Assembly (NCBI GenBank): GCA_039931775.1
Contig: JBDTRG010000061.1
Location: 1 to 14,192 of the forward strand
Length of the DNA stretch: 14,192 bases
Source of the DNA: CAIWHR01 sp039931775
GTDB lineage: Bacteria; Pseudomonadota; Gammaproteobacteria; Burkholderiales; Casimicrobiaceae
Direction: 5' to 3'
Part shown: positions 1-5,741 of the stretch, one piece after another
How positions within the stretch are numbered: position 1 is the first letter of the stretch
How the letters are laid out: each line of letters opens with the position of its first letter
Made by a program: the position numbers and the translations under genes
Notes under the pieces: generated by a model
Told to the model about the DNA's origin: nothing
Database searches by the model: none
Seen by the model: only the letters and a program-made list of their open reading frames with translations

Positions 1-189
1 TTCAGTCCGCACGTGACGCTGGCGCGCCGAAGCGGTCGGCCCGGAGAGGCCGCGATGGGCATGCCGATCTCCTGGACCGCGACACGGGTCGCGCTCTACG
101 CGTCGGCGGCTGGCGCCGGCGGGCCGCGCTACCGCGAGCTCGACGGCTGGCCGCTCGCCGGGGCGGGTCCCGGAAGCCCGATGTCCTGA
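1..189 (+). CDS. thpR: RNA 2',3'-cyclic phosphodiesterase / 2'-5' RNA ligase family protein (3' end only)
   Basis: Only the last 62 codons are in the window; the gene begins upstream of base 1 and stops at TGA 187-189. The fragment opens with FSPHVTLAR, which fits the second HxT(x)xR catalytic motif of the 2H phosphoesterase superfamily (ThpR/LigT). It is followed by a hydrophobic strand (TATRVALYAS) and a C-terminal stretch of the kind that closes this fold. Known members hydrolyse 2',3'-cyclic phosphate RNA ends and can join tRNA half-molecules in vitro; the cellular role is unsettled. The first HxT motif would lie outside the window, so the call rests on one motif and the C-terminal context. 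Another 2H family member is possible. Confidence 0.7.
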   Translation, partial: FSPHVTLARRSGRPGEAAMGMPISWTATRVALYASAAGAGGPRYRELDGWPLAGAGPGSPMS

Positions 190-285
190 TTTGGGCGAAA
201 ACGCCGTGCCCCGGTCGGACGGGGGCGGCCGTCAATCTGTATTCGCGGACCGCGCGAGGTCATGTCGAGGCGTGGCCAGCCGACA

Positions 286-303
286 TTGGCACGCCCTATG
301 CTT
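286..303 (+). promoter_or_regulatory. sigma-54 (RpoN) -24/-12 promoter
   Basis: TTGGCACG-CCCT-ATGCTT matches the sigma-54 consensus TGGCACG-N4-TTGCW at all but one position. It has the required GG (288-289) and GC (300-301) separated by exactly ten bases. Transcription would start near 313, giving a leader of about 65 nt to the ATG at 379. No other gene start lies between, so the target would be the small exported protein. I could not pick out an upstream enhancer-binding-protein site with confidence. Confidence 0.55.
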
Positions 304-378
304 CATTCGAGGGCGTACGCGCTCCGATCGGCTGTTGGCCGAGGGACGCGATCGACGAAGGCCCGACGAGGAGCCGAC

Positions 379-813
379 ATGAAAACATTTGCAGCGGTCA
401 TGACGATAGCCGCATCGGCGTTGTGCAGTGCAATGGATGTTGACGCCGCCGAAAGTACTACGAAGTCGCTCAAGAACCTGAGCGCCGAGCAGTGCGATGC
501 CAAGGTCGACAAGAACTGCGCGCAACCGCCGATGGCGAAGGCAACGGACGCCGCTAGCGGCAATTCGCCGTCGAAGAGCAAGCCTGTGCAGCAATCGGAG
601 GTCGAGACGAAAGCGCTAGCCTCGAAGGGTGGCGTAGAACGCTCCGTCGCGGGTCCGCCGACCAACAGGTCGGTGTCCGGAACGATCGGACCCCGGCCCG
701 CGAATGCGGAGTCCAAAGGCGCCAACGCCCAGCGCACCGGCGATCCTCTTCCGGACGTCGACGTGTCGCTGGATAGGAAGACCGGCGGCGTGGCTCGCGT
801 CAAAGCCCCCTGA
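379..813 (+). CDS. small exported protein of unknown function, low complexity
   Basis: This is a 144-residue protein that I do not recognise. The ATG at 379 is chosen because GAGGAG (368-373) sits five bases upstream and because the protein then begins with a typical signal peptide: a Lys at residue 2, a hydrophobic core at about 4-16, and a plausible cleavage after A23 or A24. A longer frame is open back to 262 but lacks these features. The mature part is polar and low in complexity, rich in Ala, Lys, Ser, Pro and Thr, with two cysteines (C39, C47) that could form a disulfide in the periplasm. There is no lipobox: the Cys within the signal region is preceded by Leu. No catalytic motif or transmembrane helix is visible. 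It stands alone, with a sigma-54-like promoter in front and a GNAT gene 181 bases downstream. It is probably real given the start signals, but function is unknown. Confidence 0.65.
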   Translation: MKTFAAVMTIAASALCSAMDVDAAESTTKSLKNLSAEQCDAKVDKNCAQPPMAKATDAASGNSPSKSKPVQQSEVETKALASKGGVERSVAGPPTNRSVSGTIGPRPANAESKGANAQRTGDPLPDVDVSLDRKTGGVARVKAP

Positions 814-994
814 GCGTCCGTGCCCGATCGGGCGTCGCAAGCCTCCCACGGCAGGCAGCGGCGCCCCGCCGTCCATGTAACAAATGAAACAAGAACGGCC
901 CCCCGGCGAAGTTCGCCTGCCGTATCCGCCCAATAGAGTGCTCATCTGAACGGCCCCTATCTATCGCAACAGAGGTAATCGAACCGCAGGCCCG

Positions 995-1561
995 ATGATG
1001 AGCGTCGCTATTCAACGCCTCGATGAAGGGATACGCGCTGGGCTCAAAGCGCACATTCTCGCACTGCCAGCGCGCGACCTGTGCCTGCGATTCGGCCGCG
1101 CGCTTGCGCCGGGAGTCATCGCTGCCTACGTCGACCGGATCGACTTCGACCGCGACGCGGTTTTCGGTGTTCGCGACGAACGGCGTGGTCTCGTTGGCGT
1201 CGCGCACGTGGCCTTCGAGGACGATCTGGCCGAACTCGGACTCTCGGTCCTTCCCGAACATAGGAGTCGCGGCATCGCCAGTGCGCTGTTCGAGCGTGCC
1301 GCCGCGCACGTACGCAACCGGTCCGTGCGAGGGCTCGTCATGCGCTATCTCTGGACCAACACGCCGATCATGCGCATCGCCCAGCGATTCGGCATGAAGG
1401 TCGTCGCGAGCGCCGGTGAAGCCGACGCGCGGCTCGTGCTGCCACCGCCGTCGCTCGCATCGCGCGCCGCGGAGATCGTGGCGGATGCTTACGGTCGGTG
1501 CGACTGCGCGTTCGAGGCCCTGGTTACACGCAAACTCAGGCCACCGGCACCGTGTAGTTGA
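995..1561 (+). CDS. GNAT-family N-acetyltransferase
   Basis: This 188-residue protein has the GNAT fold signature. The strand LGLSVLPEHR (81-90) leads into the acetyl-CoA pyrophosphate-binding loop R90-S-R-G-I-A95 (R/Q-x-x-G-x-G/A) and the helix ASALFERAAAHVR. NTPIMRIAQRFGMKV (122-136) follows and fits motif B. The family transfers an acetyl group from acetyl-CoA to an amine; the substrate cannot be read from the sequence. The start is uncertain between ATG 995 and the adjacent ATG 998, with only a weak AGG before them. The final 26 bases overlap the 3' end of the convergent SDR gene. It has no obvious partner gene. Family assignment is secure, function open. Confidence 0.8.
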   Translation: MMSVAIQRLDEGIRAGLKAHILALPARDLCLRFGRALAPGVIAAYVDRIDFDRDAVFGVRDERRGLVGVAHVAFEDDLAELGLSVLPEHRSRGIASALFERAAAHVRNRSVRGLVMRYLWTNTPIMRIAQRFGMKVVASAGEADARLVLPPPSLASRAAEIVADAYGRCDCAFEALVTRKLRPPAPCS

Positions 1562-2312
1562 GCGCGAGCCGCCCGCCGTCCGGGTAGATGGTCTGGCCGG
1601 TCAGGTAGGACGCGTCGTCGCTCGCGAGGAACGCGGCGACCGCAGCGACTTCCTCCGGCTCGCCGCAGCGCCCGAGCGGGGTGCGCGACAGGATCTTCCG
1701 GCGCGCCGCATCGTCGGTGAGCACGGCCTTTTTCGCGAGCTCGGTCAGGATCGTTCCCGGTCCGATGCCGTTGACGCGAATGCCATGCGGCGCGAGCGCC
1801 ACGGCCATGACCTTGGTCAGCTGGTTGATGCCGCCCTTGGAGACGACGTACGGCACCTGATTGGGGATCGCAACGATGGCGTTCGCCGACGACATGTTGA
1901 CGATCGATCCTCGGATCCCTTGCTTCACCATCGCGCGCGCGACGGCCTGTCCGCAAAGGAACATCGACTTCAGGTTCACATTGAGCACGCGATCGAAATC
2001 GGCTTCGTCGAGATCGAGGAATTCGCACGAGTGCGTGATGCCCGCGTTGTTGACGAGCACGTCGACGCGGCCGTGGCGCGCGATCGCGTGCCCGACCAGT
2101 GCTTCGACGTCGGCCTTCCTCGACACGTCGGTATGCACGAAATCGGCACCGGGTATCGACGCCGCGGCGGCGGCACCGTCGGTCGCATCGAGGTCGGCGA
2201 GTACGATCGTCGCGCCCTCCGCCGCGAAGCGCTGCGCGCAGGCGAGGCCGATGCCGTGGGCGGCGCCGGTGACGATGGCGACGCGTTGGGAGAGTCGTTG
2301 TTCAGGCGACAT
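1536..2312 (-). CDS. short-chain dehydrogenase/reductase (SDR), NAD(H)-type
   Basis: This is a 258-residue classical SDR. The Rossmann glycine motif TGAAHGIG is at 15-22. An acidic residue ends the second strand (LADLD, D40), which favours NAD(H) over NADP(H). NNAG is at 88-91 and NVN at 111-113. The catalytic serine (S141/S142) sits 13-14 residues before Y155 of YVVSK (155-159). The C-terminal DGG is typical of the family. It probably oxidises a secondary alcohol or reduces a ketone. The ATG at 2312 is chosen because the protein then starts about ten residues before the first strand; upstream codons belong to the previous gene. It is the last gene of the minus-strand operon, starting 8 bases after the sulfurtransferase stop, so it may act on a product of the Rieske oxygenase. 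Substrate unknown. Confidence 0.9.
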   Translation of the reverse strand: MSPEQRLSQRVAIVTGAAHGIGLACAQRFAAEGATIVLADLDATDGAAAAASIPGADFVHTDVSRKADVEALVGHAIARHGRVDVLVNNAGITHSCEFLDLDEADFDRVLNVNLKSMFLCGQAVARAMVKQGIRGSIVNMSSANAIVAIPNQVPYVVSKGGINQLTKVMAVALAPHGIRVNGIGPGTILTELAKKAVLTDDAARRKILSRTPLGRCGEPEEVAAVAAFLASDDASYLTGQTIYPDGGRLALNYTVPVA

Positions 2313-2320
2313 GGCTGCGC

Positions 2321-3169
2321 TCAGGCGTCGCCGCGCGCGATCGGGCGTGCCGGATCGGCCGACCACTCGCTCCACGACCCCGGATAGAGCAGCGTCCCGC
2401 GGAGGCCGGCGTGTTCCATCGCGAGGAGGTTGTGGCACGCCGTGATGCCCGAGCCGCACGTGTGCACGATCGCGGTGGGCTCCCGCCCTTCGATGAGCGC
2501 CGCGAAATCCGCGCGCAGTTCGCTCGCCTGCTTGAACGTACCGCCGGGCGTCTGGTTTTCAGTGTACGGCCGATTGACGGCGCCGGGGATGTGTCCGGCA
2601 ACCTTGTCGATCGGCTCGACGTCGCCGCGAAAGCGCTCGCGTCCGCGCGCATCGATCAGGAGCTTTGAGCGCGAGGCGAGGCTCATTGCCACCGCCTCGA
2701 CGTCGACGGATGCCTTGATCGGATGCGGGACAAACGACGTGGCGCGAAAGGCGGTTACTTCGGCGGTCACCTGCCGGCCTTCGCGCGTCCATACGGCGAA
2801 GCCGCCGTCCAACACCGCGGCAGCCGCGTGGCCGAGCGAGCGCAGCATCCACCATAGGCGCGCCGCGTACGTGCCCGGGCCCTGATCGTAGGCGACGACC
2901 TGGCTCGACGCCTTGATGCCGAGGCGGGCGAACGCGGCGGCGCATGCCTCGGGCGAGGGCAGAGGATGCCGGCCGTTGGTACCCGACTTCGGCGCGGACA
3001 GGTCGCGATCGACGTGCGCGAACCGCGCGCCCGGCAGGTGTCCGACTCGATATTCCCCCTCGCCCCAGGAATCCGGATGGGCGAGATCGTGCCGGACGTC
3101 GACGACGACAAGCGACGGGTCGGCGAGTCGCGCGGCGAGCTCCGCCGTGGAGATCAGCGTCGAATACAT
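2321..3169 (-). CDS. sseA: sulfurtransferase, 3-mercaptopyruvate type (tandem rhodanese domains)
   Basis: This 282-residue protein has two rhodanese domains. The inactive N-terminal one shows VVDVRHDL, RVGHLPGARF and DGGFAVW. The active C-terminal one shows LLIDARGRERF, GHIPGAVN and the active-site loop with C238 in CGSGITA. CGSGxTA is the loop of 3-mercaptopyruvate sulfurtransferases; thiosulfate:cyanide rhodaneses carry CRKGVT. C238 would carry the persulfide. Length matches the family. The start overlaps the stop of the upstream Rieske gene as TGATG (3171-3167), which implies translational coupling. Its operon position between a Rieske oxygenase and an SDR is unusual for an enzyme normally linked to cysteine catabolism or persulfide supply. 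The symbol is given by motif, not by synteny. Confidence 0.88.
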   Translation of the reverse strand: MYSTLISTAELAARLADPSLVVVDVRHDLAHPDSWGEGEYRVGHLPGARFAHVDRDLSAPKSGTNGRHPLPSPEACAAAFARLGIKASSQVVAYDQGPGTYAARLWWMLRSLGHAAAAVLDGGFAVWTREGRQVTAEVTAFRATSFVPHPIKASVDVEAVAMSLASRSKLLIDARGRERFRGDVEPIDKVAGHIPGAVNRPYTENQTPGGTFKQASELRADFAALIEGREPTAIVHTCGSGITACHNLLAMEHAGLRGTLLYPGSWSEWSADPARPIARGDA

Positions 3170-4278
3170 CAGCGTGGCGGGATACCGGCGCCGAGTTCGC
3201 GCCGCAGGAACTCGTGGAAGTGCTGCATCCCGTCCTCCATCGGCGACTGGTAGGGACCTTCCTCGCTCCTGCCTTGGCGGTACAGCGCGGCGCGCCCCGC
3301 GTCCATCCGTTCGGCGATGTCGTCGTCCTCGAGCGCGGTTTCCATGTACGCGGCCTGCTCGGCTTCGACGAATTCGCGCTCGAACAGCGCGATCTCCTCG
3401 GGGTAGTAGAACTCGACGACGTTGGTCGTGCGGTCGACGCCGCGCGGAACCAGCGTGCTGACGACCAGCACGTGCGGGTACCACTCGATCATGATGTTCG
3501 GGTAGTAGACCATCCAGATCGCACCGTGCCGCGGGGTCTCGCCCCGGTAGAAATCGACGATGGCCTTGTGCCAGCGCGCGTATGCCTTGGTCCCGGGCTT
3601 CGCGAGCGCGCTGTTGATGCCGACGGTCTGCACCGAATGCCAGTCGCCGAATTTCCACTCGAGGTTGTCGCAGGTGACGAACTGGCCGAGGCCGGGATGA
3701 AACGGCGCGACGTGGTAGTCCTCGAGATACACCTCGATGAACGACTTCCAGTTGTAGTTGCACTCGTGGATCTCGATGCGGTCGAGCACGAAGCCCGAGA
3801 AGTCGAAGTGCCGGCCATCGATGTCCGCGAGATCGCGGTGGACGTCGCGCTCGCCGTCGAACAGCATGCCGTTCCAGTTCGCGAGCTTCGAGCGGCGAAG
3901 ATCGAGGCAGGGCTTGTCCTCGAAGTGCGGCGCGCCGAGGAGCCGGCCCCGCAGGTCGTAGGTCCAGCGGTGGATCGGGCAGACGATGTTCATCGCGTTG
4001 CCCCGGCCCTTCAGCATGATCGCCTGCCGGTGCCGGCAGATGTTGGAGACGAGTTCGACGCCGGCCGGGTTGCGAACCAGGGCCTGCGCGTTGTCGCGAA
4101 GTTCGAGGACGCAGTAATCGCCCGGATTGGGCACGAAGAGCTCGTGGCCGACGTATCCGGGGGCCCGCGAGAACAGCAGGCGTTGCTCGGCAGCGAAGAT
4201 TGCCGGATCGCAGTACCAGGCGACCTCGAGCTGGGATGTTGCGCGTCGCAGATGCCCGACGGTGGCAAGACTGGACAT
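3169..4278 (-). CDS. Rieske non-haem iron oxygenase, alpha (catalytic) subunit
   Basis: This 369-residue protein belongs to the ring-hydroxylating oxygenase alpha-subunit family. The Rieske [2Fe-2S] site is C81-R-H83, 16 residues, C100-P-I-H103. The catalytic domain carries NWKSFIEVYLEDYHVAPFHP (about 176-195), supplying the facial-triad histidines H189 and H194 and the bridging acid E186. The third iron ligand is probably D318 or D319 in ALEDDDIAE. The C-terminus has GPYQSPMEDG. Such enzymes use O2 and electrons from a separate reductase or ferredoxin to hydroxylate or demethylate a substrate; no reductase, ferredoxin or beta subunit is encoded here. The ATG at 4278 is chosen because AGGAAGG (4288-4282) lies just upstream; a longer open frame to 4323 has no such site. 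It is first in the minus-strand operon, overlaps the next gene by TGATG, and is divergent from xseB. Substrate not predictable. Confidence 0.9.
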   Translation of the reverse strand: MSSLATVGHLRRATSQLEVAWYCDPAIFAAEQRLLFSRAPGYVGHELFVPNPGDYCVLELRDNAQALVRNPAGVELVSNICRHRQAIMLKGRGNAMNIVCPIHRWTYDLRGRLLGAPHFEDKPCLDLRRSKLANWNGMLFDGERDVHRDLADIDGRHFDFSGFVLDRIEIHECNYNWKSFIEVYLEDYHVAPFHPGLGQFVTCDNLEWKFGDWHSVQTVGINSALAKPGTKAYARWHKAIVDFYRGETPRHGAIWMVYYPNIMIEWYPHVLVVSTLVPRGVDRTTNVVEFYYPEEIALFEREFVEAEQAAYMETALEDDDIAERMDAGRAALYRQGRSEEGPYQSPMEDGMQHFHEFLRRELGAGIPPR

Positions 4279-4310
4279 CGGCCTTCCTTTCTTCGCGTAT
4301 TTCGGTCGAA

Positions 4311-4334
4311 CCAACCAACCCAACCCAACAACCC
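4311..4334 (-). other. G-rich tract, possible G-quadruplex in the Rieske mRNA leader
   Basis: Read on the minus strand, this is three GGG and two GG runs separated by TT or TTGTT (the plus strand shows CCAA/CCCAA repeats). It lies about 30-55 nt upstream of the Rieske start and about 20 nt upstream of its Shine-Dalgarno, inside the transcript predicted from the promoter at 4427-4456. The run pattern fits a two-tetrad G-quadruplex with short loops, or a tract that pairs with C-rich RNA. Regulatory meaning is inferred only. Confidence 0.4.
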
Positions 4335-4426
4335 GGGACGATTACGGCGTTTTCGGCCGCCCCGGACCGCTTTGCCAAGTCGGCCGCGCGAAAGGATCGC
4401 GTAAGGCCGCGTCGTCAAAAGATGCC

Positions 4427-4456
4427 AGTATAATCGGCTGCTCCGACGGGGGTCAA
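4427..4456 (-). promoter_or_regulatory. sigma-70 promoter for the Rieske-sulfurtransferase-SDR operon
   Basis: On the minus strand TTGACC (4456-4451) is followed after 18 bases by TATACT (4432-4427). Each hexamer matches the consensus at five of six positions. The predicted start near 4420 gives a leader of about 140 nt to the Rieske ATG at 4278. This is the best promoter seen in the divergent region. Confidence 0.5.
4429..4434 (+). promoter_or_regulatory. consensus -10 element, possibly for xseB-ispA-dxs
   Basis: A perfect TATAAT lies on the plus strand, overlapping the minus-strand -10. No good -35 is seen 16-18 bases upstream (GC-rich sequence there), so it would need an activator or be weak. 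If used, the xseB leader would be about 170 nt long. Confidence 0.3.
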
Positions 4457-4609
4457 ATCCCGGATTCAACTTGCGCGATATTGCGTACTTTGCGGTTTGA
4501 CCGCGGCCGCGCAAATCCGCAAACTTCCCGGCTTCGCCTCCGGTCCGCGCGACCGGATTCGACCAAACTCGAGACCCGCAAGCCGGCCGCGCCGGCACCC
4601 GACGAATCC

Positions 4610-4864
4610 ATGGCCAAGCAAGGCGCCGCACCCGCAAGCTTCGAGGCCGCATTGGCCGAACTCGAGGAAATCGTCGCCAAGATGGAAGGCGGCGCGCTGC
4701 CGCTCGCCGAATCGCTGGCGGCGTACAAGCGCGGCGCCGAGCTGTTGCTGTTTTGCCAGACGGCATTGAAGGACGCGGAGCAGCAGATCCAGGTCTTCGA
4801 GAAGGGTGTACTCAAGGCGTTCGAATCGACCGAGGCGGAGGCCGCTCGAAGCGATGAGTCCTGA
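4610..4864 (+). CDS. xseB: exodeoxyribonuclease VII small subunit
   Basis: This 84-residue acidic protein is close to the usual XseB length of about 80. The core SFEAALAELEEIVAKMEGG (about 10-28) is the family's signature opening of a helical hairpin. It continues with LAESLAAYKRGAELLLFCQ and a second coiled-coil helix, KDAEQQIQVFEKG. Several XseB chains bind each XseA large subunit to form the nuclease that degrades single-stranded DNA to oligonucleotides. XseA is not encoded here, as is normal. The ATG at 4610 gives the expected N-terminus, although no clear Shine-Dalgarno precedes it. The last 11 bases overlap ispA, a linkage common in proteobacteria. Confidence 0.93.
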   Translation: MAKQGAAPASFEAALAELEEIVAKMEGGALPLAESLAAYKRGAELLLFCQTALKDAEQQIQVFEKGVLKAFESTEAEAARSDES

Positions 4865-5741
4865 TCTTGCCTGGGCCGTCTGGTGCGGCGAGCGCCAGCG
4901 GCGGGTCGAGGACGTGCTTGCGCGCGTGCTGCCGGCTCCGGATGTCGAACCGGTTCCGCTCTCCCGGGCGATGCGTTACGCAGTTCTGGACGGTGGCAAG
5001 CGAATGCGTCCGCTCCTTGCGTACGCCGCGGGTGAACTCACCGGCGCGGATCCCGACGCGGTCGATGCCGCGGCCGCCGCAGTGGAACTCATCCATGCGT
5101 ATTCGCTGATCCACGACGACCTCCCCTGCATGGACGACGACACGCTGCGTCGCGGCAAGCCGACCTGCCACGTCGCGCATGGCGAGGCGATGGCATTGCT
5201 CGCGGGCGACGCACTGCAGGCGCTCGCTTTCGGCGTGCTCGCCGGAGGCCGGCATCCGTACAGCGGCCAGGCGTGCGCGCTGCTCGCCAACGCCGCTGGC
5301 GTTCGCGGCATGGCCGGAGGGCAGGCGATCGACCTGGGCAGCGTCGGTGCGATGCTGGTACTTCCCGATCTCGAGAGGATGCACCGGATGAAGACGGGCG
5401 CGTTGATCCACGCAGCAGTGCACCTCGGGGCCGCGTGCGGCCGGCCGATGACCGACGATCTGGGACAAGCGCTAGATCGCTACGCCAGCGCGGCGGGGCT
5501 CGCGTTCCAGGTCGTCGACGATGTGCTCGATGTCGAGGGCTCGGCGGCGTCGCTCGGCAAGACGGCGGGCAAGGATGTCGCACAGGGCAAGCCGACGTTC
5601 GTGTCTACGCTGGGCCTCACCGATGCCAAGGCGCGCGCGGAGGCGCTGCGGATCGAAGCCCGCACCGCGCTCACTCCGTTCGGCCGTGCGGCGCGGCGCC
5701 TCGAGGAGCTCGCCGATTGGATCGTGCTGCGCAACCGCTGA
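4854..5741 (+). CDS. ispA: (2E,6E)-farnesyl diphosphate synthase
   Basis: This 295-residue trans-prenyltransferase joins dimethylallyl or geranyl diphosphate to isopentenyl diphosphate, yielding farnesyl diphosphate for quinone side chains and undecaprenyl carriers. Visible motifs are LDGGKRMRP (45-53), the first aspartate-rich motif D88-D-L-P-C-M-D94 with the bacterial two-residue insertion, the chain-length region HAYSLIH (81-87) just before it, GMAGGQAIDL (152-161), and the second aspartate-rich motif D222-D-V-L-D226. A Tyr at the fifth position before the first Asp fits a short-chain (C15) product. Translation starts at ATG 4854 inside the end of xseB, with GGAGG (4837-4841) upstream. The stop overlaps the dxs start. 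Intact. Confidence 0.95.
   Translation: MSPDLAWAVWCGERQRRVEDVLARVLPAPDVEPVPLSRAMRYAVLDGGKRMRPLLAYAAGELTGADPDAVDAAAAAVELIHAYSLIHDDLPCMDDDTLRRGKPTCHVAHGEAMALLAGDALQALAFGVLAGGRHPYSGQACALLANAAGVRGMAGGQAIDLGSVGAMLVLPDLERMHRMKTGALIHAAVHLGAACGRPMTDDLGQALDRYASAAGLAFQVVDDVLDVEGSAASLGKTAGKDVAQGKPTFVSTLGLTDAKARAEALRIEARTALTPFGRAARRLEELADWIVLRNR

Larger units (their letters stand above)
4279..4609. other. divergent intergenic control region between the Rieske operon and xseB
   Basis: This 331-base gap separates the minus-strand Rieske operon from the plus-strand xseB operon. It contains a strong minus-strand Shine-Dalgarno (4282-4288), a G-rich tract in the minus-strand leader (4311-4334), and overlapping -10 elements on the two strands around 4427-4434. 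From about 4470 to 4609 I see GC-rich sequence with no convincing motif and no good ribosome-binding site for xseB. Open frames that cross this stretch have arginine- and proline-rich shadow composition and no gene-like start. Confidence 0.6.

Noticed and set aside
822..833. Perfect palindrome GCCCGATCGGGC downstream of the exported protein gene
   Set aside because: Too short, with no room for a proper loop and no T-run, so not supportable as a terminator; short GC palindromes are frequent here.
2944..4404. About 490-codon plus-strand open frame opposite the Rieske gene
   Set aside because: It is the complement of a gene with complete iron-ligand motifs; its valine/arginine/aspartate-rich repeats are typical of antisense translation.
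4440..4480. GGGGGTCAAATCCC, resembling a tRNA T-arm
   Set aside because: No matching acceptor stem, anticodon arm or D-arm can be built around it. The same GGTCAA is better explained as the -35 of the minus-strand promoter.
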